Positions 17,778 to 26,477 of a stretch of 45,862 nt of DNA are shown piece by piece. A program made the translations under genes and the position numbers. The stretch covers positions 1 to 45,862 of the forward strand of contig JAUNTY010000019.1 of the NCBI GenBank assembly GCA_030538415.1. Direction: 5' to 3'. Every line of letters starts with the position of its first letter. Positions within the stretch are counted from its first letter, which is position 1. The notes under the pieces were generated by a model. The model ran no database searches. It was not told the DNA's origin and worked only from the letters and a program-made list of their open reading frames with translations. Source of the stretch: Neisseria sp. (GTDB lineage: Bacteria; Pseudomonadota; Gammaproteobacteria; Burkholderiales; Neisseriaceae).

Positions 17778-18542
17778 TCAAGGCAAGGCCACCGGCACGC
17801 CGCTTTGCGGGTGGCGGATGATGTTCATCTCGACGCTGTAAATGTCGTTCAAAACTTCGGCAGTCATAATCTCGGCGGGCGTACCTTGTTTGAGCAGCTT
17901 TCCGCCTTTGAGCGCCACCAGTTCGTCGCAATATTGGGCGGCGAGGTTGATGTCGTGGATGACGATGATTACGCCCAAATCGAGGCGGTGCGACAAATCG
18001 CGGATTAACGCCATCACGTCGAGCTGGTGGGCGATATCGAGCGCGGCCAAGGGTTCGTCGAGCAATAGAAAACGGCTCTGCTGCGCCAGACACATTGCCA
18101 GCCAGATGCGCGAGCGTTCGCCGCCGGAGAGGGTGTCGACGATTTGGTCGGCGAATTTTTCGGTGTGGGTGAGGGCGAAGGCTTCGGCAACGGCGGCGCG
18201 GTCGGCCTCGCTGCTGCGCCCGAGCAGGCCGCTCCAGGCATAGCGCCCCATATTGATTAATTCGCGGGCGGTGAGCGCGGTGGCGGCGGGCAGGTGTTGC
18301 GGCAGGTAGGCGACTTGTTTGGCGTAGTTGCGGGCGGAATAACCGGCAACGGGGCGGCCTTCGAGCAAGACGGCGCCGCTGCTGGGCTGGTTTTGGCGGG
18401 AAAGCAGTTTGAGCAGGGTGGATTTGCCGGAGCCGTTGTGGCCGATGAGGCCGTAAACCTTGCCGGGTTTGAATTGCAGGGTAATGTCGTGCAGCAATAC
18501 ACGGGTCGGCACGGCAAAAGATGCTTGATTTAAGGAAAACAC
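17778..18542 (-). CDS. fhuC: iron-siderophore ABC transporter ATP-binding protein (FhuC-like)
   Basis: A 254-residue cytoplasmic ATPase. It has Walker A GHNGSGKST near residue 35, the Q-loop YLPQHLP, the signature LSGGERSR, Walker B RFLLLDEPLAALD and the switch histidine in IIVIHDIN. The length and the FecE/FhuC pattern fit siderophore uptake. The frame begins with GTG at 18540-18542 and no ATG is available nearby, so the start is somewhat uncertain. It heads the minus-strand fhuC-fhuD-fhuB unit, divergent from the receptor gene, with a Fur-like box between. Confidence 0.92.
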   Translation of the reverse strand: MFSLNQASFAVPTRVLLHDITLQFKPGKVYGLIGHNGSGKSTLLKLLSRQNQPSSGAVLLEGRPVAGYSARNYAKQVAYLPQHLPAATALTARELINMGRYAWSGLLGRSSEADRAAVAEAFALTHTEKFADQIVDTLSGGERSRIWLAMCLAQQSRFLLLDEPLAALDIAHQLDVMALIRDLSHRLDLGVIIVIHDINLAAQYCDELVALKGGKLLKQGTPAEIMTAEVLNDIYSVEMNIIRHPQSGVPVALP

Positions 18543-18581
18543 ACAAAGCTTTCGGGTAATAACAATAATTCAATTAATAAA

Positions 18582-18600
18582 GAAAATGATACTTGTTTTT
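18582..18600. promoter_or_regulatory. Fur-box-like sequence between fhuC and the receptor gene
   Basis: GAAAATGATACTTGTTTTT matches 13 of 19 positions of the classical Fur consensus. It lies in the divergent intergenic region where iron control of both units is expected. Assigned by eye. Confidence 0.5.
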
Positions 18601-18684
18601 ATTATCAGACGGGTTTTATAATCTGCGGCAGCACCGGTCAGGTGCGCATTGTAGTTTTTTTTAATACAAATGGGAACCAATATT

Positions 18685-20832
18685 GTGAGAAAAACAAATC
18701 GGCTGAGCATTTTATCAGCATTATTATTAGCTGTTCCGGCTGCCGCCTGGGCTGAAACAGTGGCAGACAGCACGGCAACGCTGGATGAAGTAGAGGTAAT
18801 CGGCAAGCGCAATGAAGAATTGAGCGGGCGAACCCACGGCTATACCGCCGACAGCAGCAATGCGGCAGGAAAAGTGAAGGTGCCGCTGAAAGATACTGCG
18901 CAATCCGTATCGGTGGTTACCCGCCAGCAAATTGAAGACCAGCGGCCTGCCAGTATTTCACAAGCATTAAACTATTCGGCAGGGGCGTTTACAGGCCTGG
19001 TGGGGGCGGCCACCCGATATGATTATGTGGGCATGCGCGGTTTCAACGATAATATGACCGATAATATCCTTATCGACGGCCAAAAGCTTTTGAGCGATTC
19101 GAATACTTACAGCGCCATGCAGATAGATCCTTATTTTATCGAACGTATCGATATGCTCAAAGGCCCGGTTTCCGCCACTTACGGCAGGGCGGCGCCGGGT
19201 GGCGCGGTGGCGGCCACAACCAAACGCCCTCTGCACGACAGCTACCATGAAATCAATGTGTTTGGCGGCACCGACAAACAACGCGGCGCCAGCTTCGATT
19301 TGACCGACAATCTGACTGAAAACGGCGATGTGTCCTACCGACTTACCGGCCTTGCCAAAGCATCCGATTCGCAAAATAACAGCCAAAAAAGCCGACGCTT
19401 TGCTGTTGCTCCTTCTTTAAGTTGGAACATCACGCCCGACACCAACCTTCTGCTGCAAGCCTATATTCAAAATGACCCCGACGGCGGTTATCACAGCGGC
19501 TTGCCCGCCAGCGGCACCATCAGCAGCCATGACGGTTTCAAGTTTTCCCGTTCGTTTTCCGATTCAGACCCGGGCGACCGCTTCCGCCGCCGTCAGAATA
19601 TCTACAGCTACCAGCTTCATCACCGGTTCAACGACCGGTGGACGGGAACGTCCAAATTCCGCTCCGCAGAGGTACACACCCGCAACAGGCAAACCTGGCA
19701 GACCGGCTGGCTGGATAATCAAACTTTGTCGCGTGCGGCCGGTAACGCTGCCGAGCATTTGAAATCATTCGCTTTTGATAATTACCTCAACGGCCACTTC
19801 CAAACCGGCTCAGTGCAGCATAATGTATTGCTGGGCAGCGATTACCAGCACCGCAAAACGTTGGCTGATTACAGCTACGATTACACCAATGTCTTGCCGA
19901 TTAATGTGTTGAACCCGGTGTATGGCAGCGGCGATTATCCCTACGGGCAATATGCCAGCAACCGAACCCTGCGCCTGCGCCAATTGGGCTTTTACCTGCA
20001 AGACCAGATGCAATGGCGGCAATGGCATTTCGGCGCGGGCATACGCCGTGATGAAGTGGATACTTCCATTACCGACCGAGACAGCGGCGCGGTTTCCTCC
20101 GATTGGAAAGGCGGTAAAACCACATGGCGCACTTCGGCGCTTTATGCCTTTGACAATGGCATATCTCCCTATATCAGTTACAGCACAGGCTTCAATCCCA
20201 ATACCTATAGCGATGCCGACGGCAAATTATTAAAACCGACCGAAAGCCGGCAATGGGAAGCCGGTGTGAAATACCAAACGCCGGGCAGCCAAAACCTTTA
20301 CACCTTGGCACTATATGATTTGAAACAGAAAAATGTCGCCAACCGGGTGATTAACGGCAACTACTATATCCCCTCCGGCACCGTCAAATCCAAAGGCGTA
20401 GAGCTGGAAGCCCGTACCCAAATCACACCCGAATGGTTTTTGCAGGCGGCGCTTGCCTATAATCGTGCCGAATTTGCCGACAACGTCGAGGGGCTGAACG
20501 GGCATACGCCTTATCAAACCCCCAAGTGGACGGCGTCGTTATGGAGCAATTACCGTTTCAAAAACGGCCTGGATGTCAGCGCGGGCATACGCCATATCAA
20601 CGGCATTTGGGCCGATCATGCCAATACGGTGAAAGTGCCCGCATATACGTTGGTAGATTTGTCTGCCCGTTATCAGCTGGGCGCTTTGAACAGCGCGTTG
20701 AAAGGCTGGCAAACCAGCGTCAGCGTGAATAATGTGTTTGATAAACGCTATGTGGCTTCTTGCGCCGGGCTGACTTATTGCTATTATGGAGAAGGCCGCA
20801 ATGTATTGGCCAATGTATCTTATCGCTGGTAA
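18685..20832 (+). CDS. TonB-dependent siderophore receptor (FhuA/FoxA-like)
   Basis: An outer-membrane gated barrel of about 715 residues that takes up ferric siderophore using TonB energy. A signal peptide ends near AAAWA, a TonB-box-like segment follows (TLDEVEVIGKR), then the plug (VSVVTRQQIEDQRPASISQA, GMRGFNDNMTDNILIDG, RIDMLKGPVSATYG). The beta barrel ends in the aromatic C-terminus VSYRW. The plug pattern fits hydroxamate receptors. I prefer the GTG at 18685, 8 nt after GGGAA; an in-frame ATG at 18670 is also possible. The neighbouring fhuBCD and FhuF-like genes make a complete import route, but no siderophore synthesis gene is present, suggesting use of foreign siderophores. Confidence 0.92.
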   Translation: MRKTNRLSILSALLLAVPAAAWAETVADSTATLDEVEVIGKRNEELSGRTHGYTADSSNAAGKVKVPLKDTAQSVSVVTRQQIEDQRPASISQALNYSAGAFTGLVGAATRYDYVGMRGFNDNMTDNILIDGQKLLSDSNTYSAMQIDPYFIERIDMLKGPVSATYGRAAPGGAVAATTKRPLHDSYHEINVFGGTDKQRGASFDLTDNLTENGDVSYRLTGLAKASDSQNNSQKSRRFAVAPSLSWNITPDTNLLLQAYIQNDPDGGYHSGLPASGTISSHDGFKFSRSFSDSDPGDRFRRRQNIYSYQLHHRFNDRWTGTSKFRSAEVHTRNRQTWQTGWLDNQTLSRAAGNAAEHLKSFAFDNYLNGHFQTGSVQHNVLLGSDYQHRKTLADYSYDYTNVLPINVLNPVYGSGDYPYGQYASNRTLRLRQLGFYLQDQMQWRQWHFGAGIRRDEVDTSITDRDSGAVSSDWKGGKTTWRTSALYAFDNGISPYISYSTGFNPNTYSDADGKLLKPTESRQWEAGVKYQTPGSQNLYTLALYDLKQKNVANRVINGNYYIPSGTVKSKGVELEARTQITPEWFLQAALAYNRAEFADNVEGLNGHTPYQTPKWTASLWSNYRFKNGLDVSAGIRHINGIWADHANTVKVPAYTLVDLSARYQLGALNSALKGWQTSVSVNNVFDKRYVASCAGLTYCYYGEGRNVLANVSYRW

Positions 20833-20844
20833 TGCTTTGATTTT

Positions 20845-21561
20845 ATGTCGTTAAACCTGAAACTTTCCTGCGTGGTCGCCCGTTGTGCCGAAACGCTGCC
20901 TGCACTGGCAGGTGAAATCAGGCCGTCTGAAAGCCCGGCTGATTGGCTGGTGCACGAAAGCGCGGAAATGGCGAAAATCCACGCCAACCTCAAGCGCGAA
21001 TATGCACATGCGGGTGAAGTATATTGGGGTTGCCGCGCTTGGCAGCTATGGATATGGCAGCCGGTTTATCTGGCGGTGTGGGCGGCGGCAGTGTGGCGGG
21101 TGGCGCCTGATTTGGGCGGCTTCCGCCATCGCATGGGTGAGGTGTTTACCGATGCTTATACTTTACCGGAGCAGATGCTGGCGGCGCAAGCCGCGCAGCA
21201 AGCGGTGCTTCAGACGGCCTTGCATCTGCAAGGCTGGATGCAAAGGCAGCGCAGCCTGATTTTGCCGCATTACCCTCTTGCCGATAAATTGGCGCAGTAT
21301 TTTCTCGGTGATACGGTATTGAAAGCCTTGGCTGCGGCACAGCGTTTCGGCCTGATGGATAAAGAAGCGGCTTTGCAACAGCAGCAATGGTGGCAGGCTG
21401 CGCTGGACTGCCGTTGCCAAGGCCGGTTGGTATGGTTGGAAGCAGAGCGGGGTTTTCAGGTGGAAATGGCGGCCTGCTGCCAGCATTACCGTTGCCACGA
21501 AGGTACCTTGTGCACAGGGTGCCCGAAAAGCAGGAAGCAACAGCGGGAATGCGGTTGTTGA
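20845..21561 (+). CDS. siderophore ferric iron reductase, FhuF-like
   Basis: A 238-residue cytoplasmic protein whose C-terminus carries the FhuF-type [2Fe-2S] pattern Cys-Cys-x10-Cys-x2-Cys (CCQHYRCHEGTLCTGC). FhuF-like proteins reduce siderophore-bound Fe(III) so that iron is released inside the cell. The rest of the protein is poorly conserved, as usual for this family. It starts 12 bp after the receptor stop, so the two are almost certainly co-transcribed. It could be named only by family; the substrate follows from the receptor and is unproven. Confidence 0.82.
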   Translation: MSLNLKLSCVVARCAETLPALAGEIRPSESPADWLVHESAEMAKIHANLKREYAHAGEVYWGCRAWQLWIWQPVYLAVWAAAVWRVAPDLGGFRHRMGEVFTDAYTLPEQMLAAQAAQQAVLQTALHLQGWMQRQRSLILPHYPLADKLAQYFLGDTVLKALAAAQRFGLMDKEAALQQQQWWQAALDCRCQGRLVWLEAERGFQVEMAACCQHYRCHEGTLCTGCPKSRKQQRECGC

Positions 21562-21750
21562 GATTGGGTATAGCCGAATAAACAAAGGCCGTCTGAAATA
21601 AAAATGTGAACTGCTCACCAAAAGTTGGATATCTTAACCAACGAAACAAAGAGCAGTTGTTTCATGAGCAAATTCATAACCAGGTAATTTAACGCCCCGT
21701 ATGACGTTGCTGCGCCTGGTATGGAAAAAAATAGGTTACTTGGCTATAGA

Positions 21751-22020
21751 TAACGTGAGTTCGGGATAAGATAAATGCATAGATAGTGCAGAAGTCTGTG
21801 GAAATTCAGCAATCTGTCCTCTCTCCTGTTTATCCTCGCAGGGGATGGGGAGAGAGTTAGAGAGAGGGCAAAGCCGTTGGAGGAAGAAACATTACTTAAA
21901 CCCCGAGTGTTTAGCCCCCTCCCCAACCCTCTCCCCATCCCCTGCGAGGACAAGCAGGAGAGGGAGCAAGTTGCTGAAATTTCAACAATTACTCAAAATA
22001 CTTATCCTGAGTTCACGTTA
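21751..22020. mobile_element. 270-bp inverted-repeat element, copy A
   Basis: Its ends are TAACGTGAGTTCGGGATAAG and, inverted, CTTATCCTGAGTTCACGTTA. The interior holds two inverted blocks around CTCGCAGGGGATGGGGAGAG and its complement. It is the reverse complement of 36055-36323 over its full length. No protein is encoded. The stretch 21562-21750 before it has a DUS and no recognisable gene. Confidence 0.8.
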
Positions 22021-22070
22021 GATAGTTTTTTGGGGTGATTTTGGCTTGTTTTATGGATCGGCATAAATCA

Positions 22071-22173
22071 TATAGTGGAAAAACTTACTCTAATACAAGG
22101 CAGCAAGCCGAAGACAGTACAAGTAGTACGGCTAGGCGCAGCAACGCGGTAGTAGAGTAAGTTTTTCACTATA
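22071..22173. mobile_element. Correia element, internally deleted class
   Basis: A 103-bp element with inverted ends TATAGTGGAAAAACTTACTC / GAGTAAGTTTTTCACTATA and the internal CAGTACAAGTAGTACGG module. Confidence 0.8.
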
Positions 22174-22272
22174 GCGGCCAAAAAACTGCGCCGGCGTTAT
22201 CCCTTGGCGCTTGCATGGGCTTTTTGCGGAAACCCGTGCAAACGCCGGGGTAAATGCCGGCCGGCAAGCCGC

Positions 22273-22746
22273 TCAGGCAGACAAGACGCGCGGGAAAAAC
22301 ACATCGTTTTCCAGCGCGATGTGGTCGTGCAAATCATCCACAAATTCCTGCGCCTGGGCATAGAGGCGTTGCCAACTCTGGCAGGCGCCCGCCGGAGCCT
22401 GCAGATTGCCGGTCAGCTCCAGCAGCCGAGCGATGGCCGCTTCGTGTTCGGTGTGCTCGTGCATCATCATCTGAATCGGCATGGCCGCGCCGGAGCCTGC
22501 GCCCTGGTTAATCATCGGAAACAGCACGCGCTCTTCTTTCATCATGTGGTTGAGCAATTCCGCCTGAATGCCTTGCAGCAGCGGCAAAACTTCAACCGGA
22601 AAGCTGCCCGCGTGCACAACGGACACTTTTTCAGCCAGCGGGATCAGCTCGGCCAGTTGCTGGCGGTGCACATCGTGGTAGCGTTGCTGGATGTGGTCGA
22701 TGGTGGCATCAAAAGGGGCTTGCTGCCATACGGTAAAATCGGTCAT
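22273..22746 (-). CDS. hemerythrin-domain protein, RIC (YtfE/DnrN)-like
   Basis: A 157-residue di-iron protein. It aligns by eye with the C-terminal hemerythrin domain of YtfE/ScdA/DnrN, the repair-of-iron-centres proteins used against nitric oxide and oxidative damage. It has IDHIQQRYHDVHRQQL, LNHMMKEERVLFPMI, MMMHEHTEHEAAI and LHDHIALENDVFFPR, supplying the His/Glu ligands. It lacks the N-terminal ScdA domain with the CCG-type cysteines, so it is shorter than the full family (about 220). A palindrome like an NsrR site lies upstream, consistent with nitrosative-stress control. Confidence 0.85.
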   Translation of the reverse strand: MTDFTVWQQAPFDATIDHIQQRYHDVHRQQLAELIPLAEKVSVVHAGSFPVEVLPLLQGIQAELLNHMMKEERVLFPMINQGAGSGAAMPIQMMMHEHTEHEAAIARLLELTGNLQAPAGACQSWQRLYAQAQEFVDDLHDHIALENDVFFPRVLSA

Positions 22747-22807
22747 GGTCGGTTCCTCGGGTTGGGTTGGGCGGCCGGGAGGGTAGGGGTTTCAGACGGC
22801 CTTTTTT

Positions 22808-22830
22808 AAGATTCATATTTTATGAATAAT
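22808..22830 (-). promoter_or_regulatory. NsrR-like palindrome upstream of the hemerythrin gene
   Basis: AAGATTCATATTTTATGAAT holds a perfect ATTCATA-n3-TATGAAT inverted repeat, about 65-80 bp before the start codon. The outer AAGAT resembles NsrR operators. The assignment is by pattern only. Confidence 0.4.
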
Positions 22831-22927
22831 TTTAAAAAAAGAAAATAAGCCGGAGGAACTAGATGCACCAAATTTCGGCTTGGGGCAAGCCGCAAGGTGC
22901 AGTAACGCGGTAGCGGTTTGACAAACA

Positions 22928-23031
22928 TATAGAGGGAAAACTTACCCTACTACGGCGTTGCTGCGCCTGGCCGTACTATCTGTACTGTCTGCGGCTTGCT
23001 GCCTTGTATTAGAGTAAGTTTTCCCTCTATA
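22928..23031. mobile_element. Correia element, internally deleted class
   Basis: A 104-bp element with the same inverted ends as 6538-6689 (TATAGAGGGAAAACTTAC) but lacking the middle hairpin module. The pair shows the familiar long and short Correia classes side by side. Confidence 0.85.
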
Positions 23032-23119
23032 TCTTGGCCTGAAAAATTCAGAGCCGCCAACGGGAGAGGGTGCAAACTACTGAAATACCAAAAATCATGC
23101 AGTCTCGAGCTTACGTTAT

Positions 23120-24430
23120 CTAAAACAACAACATGTTTATTTTTTCAAGCCTCGCCTGTTCGCCAAACAAACCGGTACTGTGCAGCAATTGCAGGTAAGC
23201 CTGTGCGTGATTGTATTGGGCTTCGGCCAGTTGCTGCTCTGCTTCGGATTTGGTCTGTTGCGCCTGCACCGCTTCCAGGCTGTTGCGTATGCCCACTTCC
23301 TTGCCCAGCCGGGTGGCTTCCAATCGTGCATCGGCCGTATCCAAAAGACGTTGTTGCGCCAGAATCTGGATTTTGCTGCTGTGGCTGTTGAGATAAGCCT
23401 GTTTTACCGCCAGTTGCGTCTGCCGTTCTGCATTCTGCAGCAATGCCCGGTTTTGGGCAACGCGGGCGGCGGCTTCCCGCGCAAGGCTGGCCGTTTGGCC
23501 GCCGCTGTATAAAGGCATGCTCAATTGCAGCGTCACCGTCGCCCCTTTGCTGCGGTATTTTTGCGGATCTGCACCATATTCGCGGGTGCTGTGGTTATCC
23601 TGATAGCCGCCGTTGAGCGTAAGGCGGGGCAAATGGCTGCCTTTGGCGGCGGCAAGTGCCGCTTCGGCATTTTTGAGCGCTGTTTTTTGCAACCGCCATG
23701 CGCGGTTGTGTTGTGCGGCCAGTTGCTGCCAGTACTCTTCCCGGGTTTGCTCCAGCAAATCCGGTATGGCGGATTTCCGGAGCGGGCGGATGCCTGCAGG
23801 GTTCAGGCCGGTCAGGTCGGCCAGCGTATTTTCTGCAACCTGCAATTGAATGGCCGTGTCGATTTCTTTGGCCAAGGCCGCATCATAGCCTGCCCGGGCT
23901 TCATAAGTGTCGATAATGGTGGCTGCGCCTTGCTTGAACATGGCTTGCGCCTGCCTGATTTGCTGGGCATAGGCGCTTTTCTCATCCCGGATGGCGGCCA
24001 ATTTGTCTTTGTTCAGCAAAACGTCAAAATAAGCCTGCGCCACACTCAGGCGCAATTCATCTGCGCTGTTATCCAGCCGGATATCCGCCATTTCTTCGGC
24101 CAGCCTGCCCTGCCGGTATTGGGCAAAGCGGCTTTTGTCAAACAAAATCTGGCTGGCCTGCACATTCCAGCCGTGGCTTTTGGTGTTGGTAGAAAGCGAA
24201 TAGGGCTGCTTTTGATACACCGCATTGGCGCTCAGCTGTGGCAGCAATGCCGCCCGTGCCTGATGTTTCTGCTCCGCCTCGGCATCGCGGTTGTGTTTGG
24301 CGGCGGCATAGGCTGGCGAATAAGCCAGCGCGGCCTGCCAGGCTTCGGATAAATCAAAAGCAGAGGCCGTCTGAAAAAGAGCTGCCGATTTTAAAACCAA
24401 CAAGAATAAGAATCGAAAAATGCCAATCAA
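23120..24430 (-). CDS. TolC-like outer membrane efflux protein
   Basis: A 436-residue outer-membrane channel subunit. A signal peptide (FLFLLVLKSAALFQTASA) is followed by two OEP repeats of the TolC family, with DLSEAWQAALAYSPAYAAAK at the start, a second helical repeat from about residue 225, and YLNSHSSKIQILAQQRLLDT near 345. The only sensible start is TTG at 24430. It is divergent from the cupin-bacteriocin unit and lies next to HlyD and ABC exporter genes. It most likely completes a dedicated type I secretion channel, although it could also serve a drug pump. Confidence 0.88.
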   Translation of the reverse strand: MIGIFRFLFLLVLKSAALFQTASAFDLSEAWQAALAYSPAYAAAKHNRDAEAEQKHQARAALLPQLSANAVYQKQPYSLSTNTKSHGWNVQASQILFDKSRFAQYRQGRLAEEMADIRLDNSADELRLSVAQAYFDVLLNKDKLAAIRDEKSAYAQQIRQAQAMFKQGAATIIDTYEARAGYDAALAKEIDTAIQLQVAENTLADLTGLNPAGIRPLRKSAIPDLLEQTREEYWQQLAAQHNRAWRLQKTALKNAEAALAAAKGSHLPRLTLNGGYQDNHSTREYGADPQKYRSKGATVTLQLSMPLYSGGQTASLAREAAARVAQNRALLQNAERQTQLAVKQAYLNSHSSKIQILAQQRLLDTADARLEATRLGKEVGIRNSLEAVQAQQTKSEAEQQLAEAQYNHAQAYLQLLHSTGLFGEQARLEKINMLLF

Positions 24431-24514
24431 TACGCTGAATTATTATGATATGAAAGTAATTTGGGATTAAATTGCAATTAATATTCAAAATTATTAATTG
24501 AATAAAATTGATTC

Positions 24515-24528
24515 TTGATATAAATCAA
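24515..24528. promoter_or_regulatory. Perfect FNR-type box between tolC-like and cupin genes
   Basis: TTGATATAAATCAA fits the FNR/CRP-type consensus TTGAT-N4-ATCAA at every defined position. It lies in the AT-rich divergent promoter region 24431-24636, upstream of -10-like TATAAC/TAAAGA stretches that lead to the cupin gene. This suggests oxygen-responsive expression of the bacteriocin island. Confidence 0.5.
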
Positions 24529-24636
24529 ATCCATTTGTAATATAACACAAATTGTAAAGAAATTAAGAATCATTTTTGATATTGGTCAGCAGTTACCTGC
24601 TTATTTTTTCAAACGTTTACTGAGGAGCCTATCGGG

Positions 24637-25788
24637 ATGCATCTGGATTTCAATATTTCACAAGCAGCGTTTCATCGTGATTATCTTTATCAAAAGCCAC
24701 TGCTATTCAAAAATGCGGTCAAGGAAATCAATATCGGCTGGAAAGAAATCAACGAGCTTTACCAGCGTGCCAACCCGATGGATCACCAATTCAAATTCCG
24801 CAAAGGGCCGCCGATTCCGAAAGAGGCCTATGTGGAAGCCTTTAACGACGTAGGCCGCACCCGCTACCGCTTCAACAAGGCAGCTGTTTATCAATATCTG
24901 CAAGAAGGGGCGACGCTGGTTTACAACCGCATCAACAATGAGCCTTTTGTCGATGATATTGCCAAGCAGGTGGCTCAATTTGCCCGGGCACAAACCGTGG
25001 TCAGCAGCTATCTGGCTTTTGGCGATGCACCTTCCTATAAAAATCATTGGGATACCCGCGATGTCTATGCCGTGCAACTGATGGGCAAAAAGCATTGGAG
25101 CCTTTCCGCCCCCAATTTCGAGATGCCGCTTTATATGCAGCAAGCCAAGGATATGCCGCATATACAGCCTCCGGAAAAAGCCGATATGGAAGTGGTGCTC
25201 GAAGCGGGCGATGTGTTGTATATCCCGCGCGGCTGGTGGCACAACCCCGTGCCGATGGGCTGCGAAACCTTTCATCTGGCCATCGGCACCTTTCCGCCAA
25301 ACGGCTACAACTATCTGGAATGGCTGCTGAAAAAAGCGCCCGAAATCGCCAGCCTGCGCCACAGTTTTCAAGGCCGGGATGCGGATGAGGGCAATATCCG
25401 CGATATGGCGCAGCAAGTGGCCGAGCTGATTGCCAGCCCCGATCATTACGACAGCTTTGTGCAGGCATTTCTCGGCGATGTGCGCACGGACACGCCTTTT
25501 GCGATGGAGCTGTTTGGCAACCCGAATGCAGACGGCCTGCCCGACCATGCCTTATTGCGCCTAAATACGATGGATTTATCCACGCTGGCAAACGGATTTG
25601 TGATTGCCAACGGCATCAAAATCAACACCGATGCAGACAGCAGTGTCGCGTTTGAAAAGTTGGCCAAGCAGGATAAAACCCGGTTAAGCGAGTTGCTGGA
25701 GGGTTGCGATGTCGGGCAACAGGCGAAAATCAGAGCGTTGCTGATGCAGTTGGGGGCATTGGATGCGGTGGAGGTTTTTAGAGAATAG
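24637..25788 (+). CDS. JmjC/cupin-type 2-oxoglutarate oxygenase (RoxA-like)
   Basis: A 383-residue protein of the cupin_4/JmjC family, related in architecture to bacterial RoxA (YcfD), a ribosomal-protein arginine hydroxylase. The predicted Fe(II) triad is His137, Asp139 (NHWDTRD) and His202 (RGWWHNPVP). A C-terminal winged-helix-like part (about residues 275-383) follows. GAGGAG precedes the ATG. It is the first gene of the plus-strand bacteriocin island. Its location suggests it may hydroxylate the secreted peptides, but a general RoxA role cannot be excluded. The last about 55 codons recur as fragments at 26526 and 27266. Confidence 0.85.
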   Translation: MHLDFNISQAAFHRDYLYQKPLLFKNAVKEINIGWKEINELYQRANPMDHQFKFRKGPPIPKEAYVEAFNDVGRTRYRFNKAAVYQYLQEGATLVYNRINNEPFVDDIAKQVAQFARAQTVVSSYLAFGDAPSYKNHWDTRDVYAVQLMGKKHWSLSAPNFEMPLYMQQAKDMPHIQPPEKADMEVVLEAGDVLYIPRGWWHNPVPMGCETFHLAIGTFPPNGYNYLEWLLKKAPEIASLRHSFQGRDADEGNIRDMAQQVAELIASPDHYDSFVQAFLGDVRTDTPFAMELFGNPNADGLPDHALLRLNTMDLSTLANGFVIANGIKINTDADSSVAFEKLAKQDKTRLSELLEGCDVGQQAKIRALLMQLGALDAVEVFRE

Positions 25789-25845
25789 CGCAGCACAAAT
25801 ATTTGGATATTCAGAAATATATGATTAACGAAAGTAAGAGGTTTT

Positions 25846-26019
25846 ATGGCATTTAATTTAAGTATTATTTTTTTTGGCAGTTTTTTGTTCCTTGTTTTTT
25901 TTGGAAAATTTTTTGATTTGGAAGAAGAGTTTGAGCAAAAGCGTGGTGTTAGTATCAGGTGGCTGTTTGCGATTCTGGCTGCCGCATTTACTGGTGTGAT
26001 ATACCTGATTTATAGTTGA
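25846..26019 (+). CDS. 57-residue membrane protein, candidate immunity protein (copy 1)
   Basis: The product starts MAFNLSIIFFGS and has two hydrophobic segments (about 5-20 and 39-56) separated by an acidic/basic loop (DLEEEFEQKRG). AAGAGG precedes the ATG. Size, topology and position between the oxygenase and a bacteriocin precursor fit a bacteriocin self-immunity protein. A near-identical copy lies at 28608-28781, a broken one at 28404-28576 and a stub at 26750-26791. I know of no named family for it. The function is inferred from context only. Confidence 0.65.
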   Translation: MAFNLSIIFFGSFLFLVFFGKFFDLEEEFEQKRGVSIRWLFAILAAAFTGVIYLIYS

Positions 26020-26070
26020 TATAAATAATAAATAACATTTCATTTTAAATTGAAAATAAAGGAATATATT

Positions 26071-26433
26071 ATGCGTCAATTAGATATTAAAGATTTGGAA
26101 ATCGTAACAGGAGCCGTTGGTGTTCCAGGTGCGGTTGTTGGAGCAGTAACAGGTTTAGCAGCCTATGCGGGAAATGCAAGTACAGGACCAAATGGGTGGG
26201 ACTGGGTTGATGCAACAATGGCTGTTGGGATTGGGGCTGCTGTTGGTGCGGTGACCGGTCCTGTTGGCGCGAATCGTGCTGTTCATGCTATTGGTCTGTC
26301 TGGAACTGCCGGGGTTATATCCGGGGGTGTTCAAAGTGTACGGACAGGAACGGTTACATTGGGACCAGTAACGTCAACGCAAGTAGCAGACCCATCAGGT
26401 AATGATTATTGCGATGACGGCACGGACTACTAA
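26071..26433 (+). CDS. class II bacteriocin/microcin precursor 1
   Basis: A 120-residue secreted peptide precursor. The leader MRQLDIKDLEIVTGA is the 15-residue double-glycine type recognised by C39-peptidase exporters (compare colicin V, MRTLTLNELDSVSGG), with GA at the cleavage point. The core of about 105 residues is rich in Gly, Ala and Val with small-residue repeats (VGAVTG, GAAVGAVTG), as in membrane-active class II peptides. It ends with the polar tail PSGNDYCDDGTDY. AAGGA lies 6 nt before the ATG at 26071; an upstream in-frame ATG at 26050 would destroy the leader. A 13-bp stem hairpin follows. Confidence 0.85.
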   Translation: MRQLDIKDLEIVTGAVGVPGAVVGAVTGLAAYAGNASTGPNGWDWVDATMAVGIGAAVGAVTGPVGANRAVHAIGLSGTAGVISGGVQSVRTGTVTLGPVTSTQVADPSGNDYCDDGTDY

Positions 26434-26477
26434 TCCAAATACTGTTGATATTCTGGACGATTAAGGCAGGTTTTAAA

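Noticed and set aside
21600-21690. Possible tail of a transposase gene after the FhuF-like gene
   Set aside because: Only a short stretch with HEQIHNQ-like coding potential; too little to call an insertion sequence.
21810-21965. Repeated GAGAGGG/CTCGCAGGGGATG blocks considered as a CRISPR-like array
   Set aside because: There are only two blocks, in opposite orientation, inside a terminal-inverted-repeat element; no regular spacers or cas genes.
26050-26070. Upstream ATG giving precursor 1 seven extra residues
   Set aside because: The ribosome site AAGGA at 26060 fits the ATG at 26071, which yields the exact 15-residue double-glycine-type leader.
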